From the NCBI GenBank assembly GCA_028820945.1, contig JAPPHW010000149.1:1-7747 (forward strand): 7,747 nucleotides of DNA, given 5' to 3'. The DNA is from Defluviicoccus sp. (GTDB taxonomy: Bacteria > Pseudomonadota > Alphaproteobacteria > MPNO01). The position numbers and the translations under genes were made by a program. Under the pieces are notes generated by a model that did no database searches, was not told the DNA's origin, and worked only from the letters and a program-made list of their open reading frames with translations. Shown here one piece after another: positions 1 to 6,472 of the stretch; positions within the stretch are counted from its first letter, which is position 1; each line of letters begins with the position of its first letter.

Positions 1-2
1 AT

Positions 3-821
3 GTCCGCGCCGTCACCGTAGCTTCCGGCACTTCGTTCTACTGGGCGATGCGCTTTTTGCCGCGGGCCCGCCGGGAAGCGATGTTCGCGATCTACGCCTT
101 TTGCCGTGAGGTCGACGACATCGCCGACGGGGAGGGATCGCCCGACGACAAGCGACGGCGCCTGGACAGGTGGCGCGACGAGATCGATTCTCTCTACTCC
201 GGCAACCCCGCGTTTCCGACCGCCCGCGCCCTCGTCGAGCCGGTCGGCCGTTTCGGCATGCGCCGGAAGGATTTCCTCGCGGTGATCGACGGCATGGAGA
301 TGGATCTCGGCGACGGTCTCAAGGCGCCGGGCTTCGACCGGCTCGAACTCTATTGCCATCGGGTCGCCGGTGCGGTGGGTCTCCTTTCGATACGCGCCTT
401 CGGAGCAAGCGGCGCCCACGCCGAAGCGTTCGCGCTTGCGCTGGGGACGGCGCTGCAGCTCACGAATATCCTGCGCGATTTGATGGAGGACGCGGAACGC
501 GGCAGGCTCTATTTGCCGCGGGAATTGCTGACCGAGGCCGGCATAGAGGTCGGGGAGCCGCGCGACGTTCTCGGTCACCCCGCGATCCCGGGGGTTTGCG
601 ACACCCTGGCGCGGATCGCGAAAGACAGGTTCGCCGAAGCCATGGCGGCGCTGGAGAAATGCGATCGCCGCGCGCTTCGTCCGGCGGTGGTGATGATGGT
701 GCACTATCGGCGGCTTCTGGAAGCGCTGGAGGAACGGGGCTGGACCGGGCTTGACGTCCCCGTCCGGATATCCAGGCCGGAGAAGATCCTGATCGCCCTT
801 CGTCACGGCGTATTTGCCTGA
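3..821 (+). CDS. hpnD: Presqualene diphosphate synthase HpnD, 5'-partial
   Basis: This enzyme condenses two farnesyl diphosphates into presqualene diphosphate, the first step of the HpnCDE route to squalene. The reading frame is open to the left edge of the window. The residues before the ATG at 48 (ending SGTSFYWAMRFLP) are family-typical, so that ATG is internal and the true start lies upstream; 272 residues are visible, close to full family length. Counting from the ATG at 48, the first aspartate-rich motif is DDIAD at residues 23-27, and the second is the D144-x-x-E147-D148 segment within NILRDLMEDAERGR. The second motif has Leu-Met where I recall more acidic residues, but the outer aspartates remain. 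The segment GRLYLPREL is also characteristic of squalene/phytoene synthases. The gene is followed by shc on the same strand, with no hpnE between. HpnC is the paralogous alternative, but the N-terminal pattern fits HpnD better. Confidence 0.93.
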   Translation, partial: VRAVTVASGTSFYWAMRFLPRARREAMFAIYAFCREVDDIADGEGSPDDKRRRLDRWRDEIDSLYSGNPAFPTARALVEPVGRFGMRRKDFLAVIDGMEMDLGDGLKAPGFDRLELYCHRVAGAVGLLSIRAFGASGAHAEAFALALGTALQLTNILRDLMEDAERGRLYLPRELLTEAGIEVGEPRDVLGHPAIPGVCDTLARIAKDRFAEAMAALEKCDRRALRPAVVMMVHYRRLLEALEERGWTGLDVPVRISRPEKILIALRHGVFA

Positions 822-912
822 CTTACCGAGGATTCTGGACAGACGGAGGAGGCGAAACCAGTTATGGTAGCGGGCCGGTCGGTTGGCCGGTTCGGACTAT
901 CGGTAGCGATTC

Positions 913-917
913 GGAGG
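913..917 (+). promoter_or_regulatory. Ribosome binding site favouring the GTG start of shc
   Basis: A GGAGG core lies six bases before the in-frame GTG at 924. It competes with an AGGAGG at 847-852, which lies eleven bases before the in-frame ATG at 864. The GTG option gives an N-terminus of a length more typical for squalene-hopene cyclases, so I prefer it, but the sequence alone does not settle the choice. Confidence 0.45.
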
Positions 918-923
918 GGCTCG

Positions 924-2918
924 GTGGAAGGTTCCACGTGGGAACGCATGGCCGGCGAGACCCGGCCAAGCGCACCCATCGCCTCGACCGGACCGGACCC
1001 AACGCAGGAACTGGAAGCGCGCGTCGACCGCGCCATCGAAGCCGCCGGAGCGTCCCTCCGCGCCCGGCAGTCCTCCGACGGCCACTGGGTATTCCCGCTC
1101 GAAGCCGATGCGACGATCCCGGCCGAGTACATCCTTCTCGAGCATTTCATCGACGACATCGACCCCGTGCTCGAGGACCGGCTCGCCGACTACATCCGGG
1201 ACCGCCAGGGAAAGGATGGCGGCTGGCCGCTGTTCCACGATGGCGACGCCGACGTCAGCGCATCGGTAAAGGCCTATTTCGCGCTCAAATGCGTGGGCGA
1301 CGATCCGCAAGCCCCTCACATGCGGCGGGCCCGCGAGGCGATTCTCGAGCGGGGCGGGGCGGGGCAGTGCAACGTGTTCACCCGCGTCTCTCTGGCTCTG
1401 TTCGGGCAGCTCCCGTGGCGGGCGGTGCCGGTGATGCCGCTCGAGATCATGCTGTTGCCGCGCTGGTTCCCCATCCATCTCGACAAGGTCTCCTATTGGT
1501 CCCGCACGGTGATCGTGCCCCTTCTGGTGCTTCTCGATCGCAGGCCGGCCGCGGCCAACCCTCGAAACGCGAATGTCGGGGAGCTTTTCCGCCGAAACCC
1601 CTGGGAACGATGTCCCCCCTTGGTCAAACCGACGGGCGGACTTCTCGATACCGTATTTCTGGCGGGCGATCGCGCGCTGCGGCTGCTCACCCCGTTGAGC
1701 CCGCCGGCGCTCCGGCGGCGCGCGCTCGACCGGGCGATCGACTTCATCGGGAAGCGTCTCAACGGAGAGCACGGGCTGGGCGGCATATTCCCGGCGATGG
1801 CCAACACGGTCATGGCGTTTCATACGCTCGGTTACGGGAAAGACGATCCGCGCTATGCCGATGCCCTCGGCGCGATCAGGAAACTCCTCGTCGCGCGGAA
1901 AGAGCACACCTTCTGCCAGCCTTGCCTGTCCCCGGTGTGGGATACCGCGCTCGCGGCGCACGCGCTGATGGAAGCCGGCGGAGCGGATAACGAAGCCGCG
2001 GCCGAGCGCGCCTCCGGATGGCTGGTAAACGAGCAGATCACCGACGTGAAGGGCGACTGGGCCCGTGCCCGCCCGGGGCTCGCCCCCGGAGGCTGGGCGT
2101 TCGAATACCGCAACGACTACTATCCCGACACCGACGATACGGCGGTCGTCGCGATGGCGATAGACCGCGCGCGGCGAACCGGCGTCGACGACTCCGTCAA
2201 GCGCGGCGCGGAATGGGTCGTCGGCATGCAGAGCTCCAACGGCGGTTGGGGCTCTTTCGACGTCGACAACAACAAGCACTATCTCGACAGCATTCCCTTC
2301 GCCGACCACGGCGCGCTGCTGGATCCCCCGACGTCGGACGTGACCGCGCGCTGCGTCGGAATGCTGGCTCAGCTCGGCCGTTCCCGGGACGATCCTCCGG
2401 TGGCGCGCGGCGTCGAATTCTTGATTCGCGAGCAGGAAAAAGACGGGTCCTGGTACGGCCGGTGGGGAACCAACTACGTCTACGGCACGTGGAGCGTGCT
2501 GACGGCGCTCAACGCGGTCGGAGAGGACCCGGCATCGCCGCACGTCCGGCGGGCGGTCCGGTGGCTGCAGCAGCGTCAGCGCGACGACGGCGGCTGGGGC
2601 GAGGACGGAGCGAGCTATTGGCCCGACCGCCGGGACGAGGCGAAATCCTCCACGCCCAGCCAAACGGCCTGGGCGGTGCTCGGCCTGATGGCCGCGGGAG
2701 AGGTCGACGGCACCGCGGTCCGCCGCGGTATCGAATACCTGCTCGACGCGCCGCGCGAGAATGGGTCGTGGCGGGAAGACCACTACAACGCGGTGGGATT
2801 TCCCCGTGTCTTCTACCTCAAGTATCACGGCTACAGCGCCTATTTCCCCGTCTGGGCGCTCGCCCGCTACCGCCGTCTTCGCGGCGGCAACGCGAAGACT
2901 TCACCCTTCGGATTGTGA
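924..2918 (+). CDS. shc: Squalene-hopene cyclase
   Basis: This monotopic inner-membrane enzyme cyclises squalene to hopene and diplopterol in one proton-initiated cascade. From the GTG at 924 the protein has 664 residues, within the usual family size. The catalytic acid motif DTDDTA is at residues 402-407, after NDYYP. At least six QW-type repeats are visible: QSSDGHW (from residue 49), QGKDGGW, QSSNGGW, QEKDGSW, QRDDGGW and a degenerate RENGSW near the C-terminus. Other family segments include GGWPLFHDGDADVSASVKAY, CQPCLSPVWDTALAAHAL and FYLKYHGYSAYFPVWALARY. An ATG at 864 adds 20 residues that do not look family-like; an ATG at 948 is also in frame but has a weak ribosome binding site. The gene follows hpnD by about 100 bases (42 if ATG 864 is used), and its TGA overlaps the hpnG start. 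The identity is very secure; the start is not. Confidence 0.96.
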   Translation: MEGSTWERMAGETRPSAPIASTGPDPTQELEARVDRAIEAAGASLRARQSSDGHWVFPLEADATIPAEYILLEHFIDDIDPVLEDRLADYIRDRQGKDGGWPLFHDGDADVSASVKAYFALKCVGDDPQAPHMRRAREAILERGGAGQCNVFTRVSLALFGQLPWRAVPVMPLEIMLLPRWFPIHLDKVSYWSRTVIVPLLVLLDRRPAAANPRNANVGELFRRNPWERCPPLVKPTGGLLDTVFLAGDRALRLLTPLSPPALRRRALDRAIDFIGKRLNGEHGLGGIFPAMANTVMAFHTLGYGKDDPRYADALGAIRKLLVARKEHTFCQPCLSPVWDTALAAHALMEAGGADNEAAAERASGWLVNEQITDVKGDWARARPGLAPGGWAFEYRNDYYPDTDDTAVVAMAIDRARRTGVDDSVKRGAEWVVGMQSSNGGWGSFDVDNNKHYLDSIPFADHGALLDPPTSDVTARCVGMLAQLGRSRDDPPVARGVEFLIREQEKDGSWYGRWGTNYVYGTWSVLTALNAVGEDPASPHVRRAVRWLQQRQRDDGGWGEDGASYWPDRRDEAKSSTPSQTAWAVLGLMAAGEVDGTAVRRGIEYLLDAPRENGSWREDHYNAVGFPRVFYLKYHGYSAYFPVWALARYRRLRGGNAKTSPFGL

Positions 2919-3610
2919 CTCCCGGGCGGCGGCTGGGGATCGTCACGGGCCTTCCGGCCGAGGCCCGGGCCGCCCGCGGCGGCAACAACGAAGACGTCCG
3001 TATCGTCTGCGCCGCCGCCTCGGCGACACGGGCGGAGACCCTCGCCCGATCGCTGGTCGAGGGGGGCGCGGCCGGGCTGCTCAGCTTCGGCACCGCGGGG
3101 GGTCTGCGGCCGGGGTTTTCGGCGGGGACCGTGGTCGTCGCGAGCGGGATCGTCGGCCCGGCGGGCGACGTATTCGAGATCGACAGAGACTGGACGGCAC
3201 GGCTCGGCGCCGAGCTGGCATCCGGGCTCGACACCGTCAGCGCGCCCGTCGCGGGGACGGAGAGTCCCGTTGCGGGCGTCGCGGCCAAGGCGGCCCTTGC
3301 CGGCGCATCGGGCGCGGCCGCCGTCGACATGGAAAGCCACGCGGTGGCGCGGATCGCCGCCGGGGCGGGGCTGCCCGTAGCGGCGGTTCGGGTTATCGCG
3401 GACCCGGCGGAGCGGCCCCTGCCGCCATCCCTTCTCTCGGCGCTTTCTCCCGAAGGCGGACCGCGCGCGGGACGATTGCTGATGGAAAGCCTCAGGCGAC
3501 CGGAGGACCTCCCGGCATCGATCCGCCTGGCCCGGGATTATCGGCGAGCGCTCCGCGCGCTACGCGGCGTCGCTGTGCTGGGCGAGTTCCGCTTCGGTTT
3601 CTTCGCCTGA
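2915..3610 (+). CDS. hpnG: Adenosylhopane nucleosidase/phosphorylase HpnG
   Basis: This PNP/UDP phosphorylase superfamily protein removes adenine from adenosylhopane, leading to ribosylhopane, the precursor of bacteriohopanetetrol and related polyols. I place the start at the GTG overlapping the shc stop (GTGA, four shared bases), which gives 231 residues beginning VTPGRRLGIVTGLPAEARAA. The same frame stays open far upstream inside shc, but that part is only a shadow of shc. Visible motifs are FGTAGGL at 58-64 (phosphate or base pocket) and VDMES at 137-141, where the Met-Glu pair corresponds to the ribose-binding ME motif of nucleosidases. RVIADPA follows. There is no strong ribosome binding site ahead of the GTG, so translation probably depends on coupling to shc. 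The last 16 codons and the stop overlap the end of hpnH on the other strand; the resulting Phe-rich tail GEFRFGFFA is probably not functional. Confidence 0.9.
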   Translation: MTPGRRLGIVTGLPAEARAARGGNNEDVRIVCAAASATRAETLARSLVEGGAAGLLSFGTAGGLRPGFSAGTVVVASGIVGPAGDVFEIDRDWTARLGAELASGLDTVSAPVAGTESPVAGVAAKAALAGASGAAAVDMESHAVARIAAGAGLPVAAVRVIADPAERPLPPSLLSALSPEGGPRAGRLLMESLRRPEDLPASIRLARDYRRALRALRGVAVLGEFRFGFFA

Positions 3611-4705
3611 CGCGGCGCGTCGCCGGACCAGTTCCGCGAAGACATATTGCGCGGGCCGGGCATCGCCGAGCGGTATCTCGGGGGCCATGGGCCCTTCGGT
3701 GCGCACGCCCGACAGGGCGAACGTGAGCAACTTCCACGGGTTCGAGGCCAGATCTTCCACGGCCGTTGCCTCATACCCGCAATGGGCCATGCAATCGCCG
3801 CATTTTTCGTAGTTGCCCGTGCCGTAGGATTCCCAGTCCGTTTCGTCCATCAGTTCGCGGAAAGACGCCGCGTAGCCCTCGCCGAGCAGGTAGCACGGGC
3901 GCTGCCAGCCGAAGACGTTGCGGGTAGGATTGCCCCAGGGCGTGCAGCGATAGTCCCGGTTGCCGGCGAGGAAATCGAGATAGAGCGGGGAATGGTTGAG
4001 CGGCCACTTCTTCCCGCGGCCGCGCTCGAACACGGCGCGGAACAATCGCTTGGTCTTGCGGCGGTTCAGGAAATGCTGCTGGTCGGGAGCGCGCTCGTAG
4101 GCGTATCCGGGCGACACCGTGACGCCGTCGACCCCGAGCCCGGTCATAGTGTCGAAGAACGCCGCCACCTCTTCCGCGTCGACGCCGTCGAACAGGGTGC
4201 AGTTGACGGACACCCGGAAACCCCCGTCGATCGCCGCGGCAATCGCGTGGACCGCCTTGTCGTAAACGCCCTCCTTGCAGACCGAACGGTCGTGCACCTC
4301 GCGCGTACCGTCGAGATGGACGGAGAACGAGAAGAACGGGCCCGGTTCGAAGAGGTGAAGCTTCTTTTCCAGCAGCAGCGCGTTGGTGCACAGATAGACG
4401 TACCGCTTTCGCGCGACGATGCCTTCCACGATCCTCCCGATCTCGCGATGAATCAGAGGCTCGCCGCCGGCGATGGACACGACCGGAGCGCCGCACTCTT
4501 CGACCGCGCCGATCGCATCCTCGACGCTCATTCGCTTGTCCAGGATCGAATCGGGATAGTCGATCTTGCCGCAGCCGGCGCAGGCCAGGTTGCATCTGAA
4601 CAGCGGTTCGAGCATCAGGACCAGCGGATATCGCCGCACTCCGAGCAACCGCTGCTTCGCGATATAGGCGCCGATACGCAACTGCTGGGACAGCGCGACG
4701 CTCAT
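3560..4705 (-). CDS. hpnH: Radical SAM adenosylhopane synthase HpnH
   Basis: HpnH is a radical S-adenosylmethionine enzyme that adds the 5'-deoxyadenosyl group to diploptene, forming the C35 skeleton of extended hopanoids; HpnG acts on its product. The protein has 381 residues. The [4Fe-4S]-binding C38-x3-C42-x2-C45 motif sits in LFRCNLACAGCGKIDYP, and the SAM-binding GGEP is at 80-83. Conserved family stretches include VYLCTNALLLEKK, SVHLDG, TVSPGYAYERAPDQQHFLNRR and CTPWGNPTRNVFGWQ. A second cysteine cluster (C302, C305, C309 in CGDCMAHCGYEA) belongs to the C-terminal DUF3463-type region. The ATG at 4705 has GAGAGG ten bases upstream. The gene is convergent with hpnG and overlaps its last 51 bases. 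It is divergent from hpnM, so it probably has its own promoter. The identification rests on near full-length conservation as recalled and is very secure. Confidence 0.97.
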   Translation of the reverse strand: MSVALSQQLRIGAYIAKQRLLGVRRYPLVLMLEPLFRCNLACAGCGKIDYPDSILDKRMSVEDAIGAVEECGAPVVSIAGGEPLIHREIGRIVEGIVARKRYVYLCTNALLLEKKLHLFEPGPFFSFSVHLDGTREVHDRSVCKEGVYDKAVHAIAAAIDGGFRVSVNCTLFDGVDAEEVAAFFDTMTGLGVDGVTVSPGYAYERAPDQQHFLNRRKTKRLFRAVFERGRGKKWPLNHSPLYLDFLAGNRDYRCTPWGNPTRNVFGWQRPCYLLGEGYAASFRELMDETDWESYGTGNYEKCGDCMAHCGYEATAVEDLASNPWKLLTFALSGVRTEGPMAPEIPLGDARPAQYVFAELVRRRAASGEETEAELAQHSDAA

Positions 4706-4734
4706 GCGGCATTTACCTCTCGAACCTGCCGAAG

Positions 4735-4765
4735 ATTATTAAACCATGAGGGGACTGTTTTCCAA
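4735..4765 (-). promoter_or_regulatory. Possible sigma-70-type promoter for hpnH
   Basis: This holds the only AT-rich patch in the hpnH/hpnM divergent gap. On the minus strand, AATAAT (complement of 4735-4740) matches the -10 consensus at five of six positions. TTGGAA (complement of 4760-4765) matches the -35 at four of six. The 19-base spacer is longer than ideal; shifting the -10 gives 17 or 18 bases with a poorer match. The position, about 30 bases before the hpnH start, is plausible. This is inference from sequence only. Confidence 0.3.
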
Positions 4766-4885
4766 TCGCCCGACGCCGGGAGCGCGATCCGGCACGCGGC
4801 ACCGGAACGCACCGTGTCGCAAACATATCTCCGGTGCCCGGCAGACGGTACGATGTCCGAATGCGGCCGGCGGCTGCCCCGGCTT

Positions 4886-4892
4886 GAAGGAG
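4886..4892 (+). promoter_or_regulatory. Ribosome binding site of hpnM
   Basis: GAAGGAG lies five bases before the ATG at 4898. It decides between this start and an upstream in-frame ATG at 4853, which has no comparable site and would put 15 extra residues in front of a clean signal peptide. Confidence 0.75.
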
Positions 4893-4897
4893 TCCCG

Positions 4898-5578
4898 ATG
4901 ACGGTTCCGAGCCTCTCCTTTCGTTTGGCGGTCGGGACGCTGACGTTCGCGACGCTCCTCTCGGCGCCGGCGACAGCCGCCGATCCCGAACCCGCGAAGG
5001 TCATCGAGACGTTTCATGCCACGCTCCTGCAGGTGATGAAAGAGGCCGGGACGCTCGGTTACGAAGGCCGCTATCGAGCGCTCGCCCCGGCGATCGGGAA
5101 GGCTTTCCATCTCCGGTCGATGAGCCGGACGGTCGCCGGACGGCGCAATTGGAAGCGTTTCTCGACGGCAGAGAAGAACGAATTCGCCTCCGCCTTCTCC
5201 GACCTGGTCGCCGCGACCTACGCGCACCGCTTCGACGGGTATTCGGGCCAGTCTTTCCGGGTTCTGGAGACGGCTTCGCTGCGTCCCGATACGGTTCTGG
5301 TCAAAACCCGCGTAGACGGGACGCAACAGACCCGGCCGGGGAGGAGGAACACGAAACTGAACTATCTCGTCCGCCGTTTCGACGGCGGATGGCGCGCCAT
5401 CGACATCTATCTCAAGGGCTCGATCAGCGAAGTGGCGACCAAGCGCTCCGAGTACGCGTCGATATTGCGCAAACGGGGCGTGGGAGAGCTGGTGAAGGAA
5501 ATCAGGAAAAAGGTCGCCTTCCTCAGGGCGGAGGCGAGCCGCGCGCCCGCGCCGCCGAAGGAGAACCACGATTCCTGA
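4898..5578 (+). CDS. hpnM: Hopanoid-associated periplasmic lipid-binding protein HpnM (MlaC/Ttg2D family)
   Basis: The product has 226 residues. The first 27 form a signal peptide: a short N-region with Arg9, a hydrophobic core (LAVGTLTFATLLSAP) and an ATA-A cleavage site after residue 27. The mature part matches the MlaC/Ttg2D lipid-carrier fold, with segments such as VIETFHATLLQVMKEAG, RFSTAEKNEFASAFSDLVAATYAHRFDGYSG and GGWRAIDIYLKGSISEVATKRSEY. The last of these is typical of the hopanoid-linked HpnM subfamily. The inferred role is to carry hopanoids across the periplasm, working with the RND-type transporter HpnN; hpnN is not in this window. The C-terminal end is basic and then Ala/Pro-rich (about residues 203-226) and may be a flexible tail. 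The gene is divergent from hpnH and ends 27 bases from the convergent end of hpnC. The remaining alternative is a generic MlaC paralogue, but the neighbourhood argues for HpnM. Confidence 0.9.
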   Translation: MTVPSLSFRLAVGTLTFATLLSAPATAADPEPAKVIETFHATLLQVMKEAGTLGYEGRYRALAPAIGKAFHLRSMSRTVAGRRNWKRFSTAEKNEFASAFSDLVAATYAHRFDGYSGQSFRVLETASLRPDTVLVKTRVDGTQQTRPGRRNTKLNYLVRRFDGGWRAIDIYLKGSISEVATKRSEYASILRKRGVGELVKEIRKKVAFLRAEASRAPAPPKENHDS

Positions 5579-5605
5579 ACGGCGGGCCCCGGTTCGGCGC
5601 GCGCC

Positions 5606-6472
5606 CTATCGACCGAACAGCAGCCCGCCGAAAATGCCGCCTATGCCCGCGCGGGCGAAATCCCAGCGGCTCAACGCCACGCGGCCGGCGAGCGGATCGC
5701 CGGCTCTGAGCAGCACCCTCAACCGGTCGGCGAGACGGACGATGATGGCGGTTTCCATCGCGAGCCGCCGGTTCCTGACCGCGCCCGGCAGTTCCCGGGC
5801 CTGCACCATCAAATCGTCGACGCCGTCGAGCAACCGGTCGATGACGGAGCGCAGCGCGGCGCTGGCGCGGTCGGCGTCGAGCGCCTCGACGCTGGTTCCG
5901 GCCTCCCCCAACCAGGGTTCGGGCAGATACACCCGGTCGAGCGCTCGGTAATCGTCCTGGCAGTCCTGCAGGTGATTCAGCACCTGGAGCGCATTGCACA
6001 GCGGGTCGGACGCCTTCCAGGTGGAGCGGTCCTCGCCGTGCAGGTCCAGGACATACCGCCCGACGGGAGACGCGGAAAGCATGCAATAGCCCATCAGGTC
6101 GTCCCAATCGTCGTAACGCAGCTTGGTCGCGTCCTGCTTGAAAGCCGCGAGGATGTCGATGACATGGCGCGGGCCGAGCCCCGTCGCGGCCAGGCTTTCG
6201 CGCATTCGCCGGGCGGTCACGGGGATCGGCTCGCCGGCGGTCTCGCCCTTTACCGCCGACTCGAAGGCGTCGAGCCGGCGGAGCTTCTCTTCGGGCGAAA
6301 GGTCGGGATTGTCGGCGATGTCGTCGGTGGTCCTGGCGATCGCATAGTAGGCCGCGATGTGCGGGCGCAGCCGGGCGGGCAGCAGCCACGATCCGACGGG
6401 GAAGTTCTCGTCCCCCGACCGCTTTCCCGAGGGAGTTTCCAGCGTCTCCGTCTTCGCCGCCGCGTCAGCCAC
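5606..6472 (-). CDS. hpnC: Hydroxysqualene synthase HpnC (squalene/phytoene synthase family)
   Basis: HpnC converts presqualene diphosphate, the product of HpnD, to hydroxysqualene, which HpnE then reduces to squalene. The protein has 288 residues. The family signature SGDENFPVGSWLLP is at 19-32, the first aspartate-rich motif is DDIAD at 50-54 and the second is QDCQDD at 169-174. YCMLSASPVGRYVLDLHGE and DRVYLPEPWL are also typical. The start is a GTG at 6472 with GGAG seven bases upstream, overlapping the end of hpnB by eight bases (GTGGCTGA), so the two are probably translationally coupled and co-transcribed. It ends with TAG, 27 bases from the convergent hpnM. Its separation from hpnD, on the opposite strand and nearly 5 kb away, is unusual. 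It is distinguished from HpnD by the ENFPVGSWL motif and the QDCQDD sequence. Confidence 0.94.
   Translation of the reverse strand: MADAAAKTETLETPSGKRSGDENFPVGSWLLPARLRPHIAAYYAIARTTDDIADNPDLSPEEKLRRLDAFESAVKGETAGEPIPVTARRMRESLAATGLGPRHVIDILAAFKQDATKLRYDDWDDLMGYCMLSASPVGRYVLDLHGEDRSTWKASDPLCNALQVLNHLQDCQDDYRALDRVYLPEPWLGEAGTSVEALDADRASAALRSVIDRLLDGVDDLMVQARELPGAVRNRRLAMETAIIVRLADRLRVLLRAGDPLAGRVALSRWDFARAGIGGIFGGLLFGR

Noticed and set aside
871..895. Repeated GGCCGGT-like units near the shc start, considered as an operator or hairpin
   Set aside because: The units are short, imperfect direct repeats with self-complementary cores, as expected by chance in this composition, and no stable stem with a clear loop is evident.
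1351..1364. Three GGGG tracts separated by single C bases, suggesting a G-quadruplex or short repeat
   Set aside because: There are only three tracts, and they encode the ordinary Glu-Arg-Gly-Gly-Ala-Gly segment of the cyclase; high base composition explains it.
897..2828. A long open frame of 643 codons on the minus strand, opposite shc
   Set aside because: It lies wholly inside a well-supported gene, has a low-complexity Arg/Gly/Pro/Val-rich composition typical of antisense frames in high-G+C DNA, and has no recognisable motif.
3771..4712. Minus-strand frame starting at an ATG seven bases before the hpnH start
   Set aside because: It is a frame-shifted shadow of hpnH: Arg-rich, without motifs, while the hpnH frame carries the radical SAM signature.
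4849..4854. TACGAT as a -10 element for hpnM
   Set aside because: It matches the consensus at four of six positions, but I found no acceptable -35 at the right distance.
3647..4897. Rightward open frame opposite hpnH running into hpnM, which could be read as a large fusion protein
   Set aside because: The part opposite hpnH is a shadow of that conserved gene. A clear ribosome binding site and signal peptide place the hpnM start at 4898.
5579..5605. Possible bidirectional terminator between hpnM and hpnC
   Set aside because: Only a short GGGCCC-type palindrome is present, with no T run on either side.
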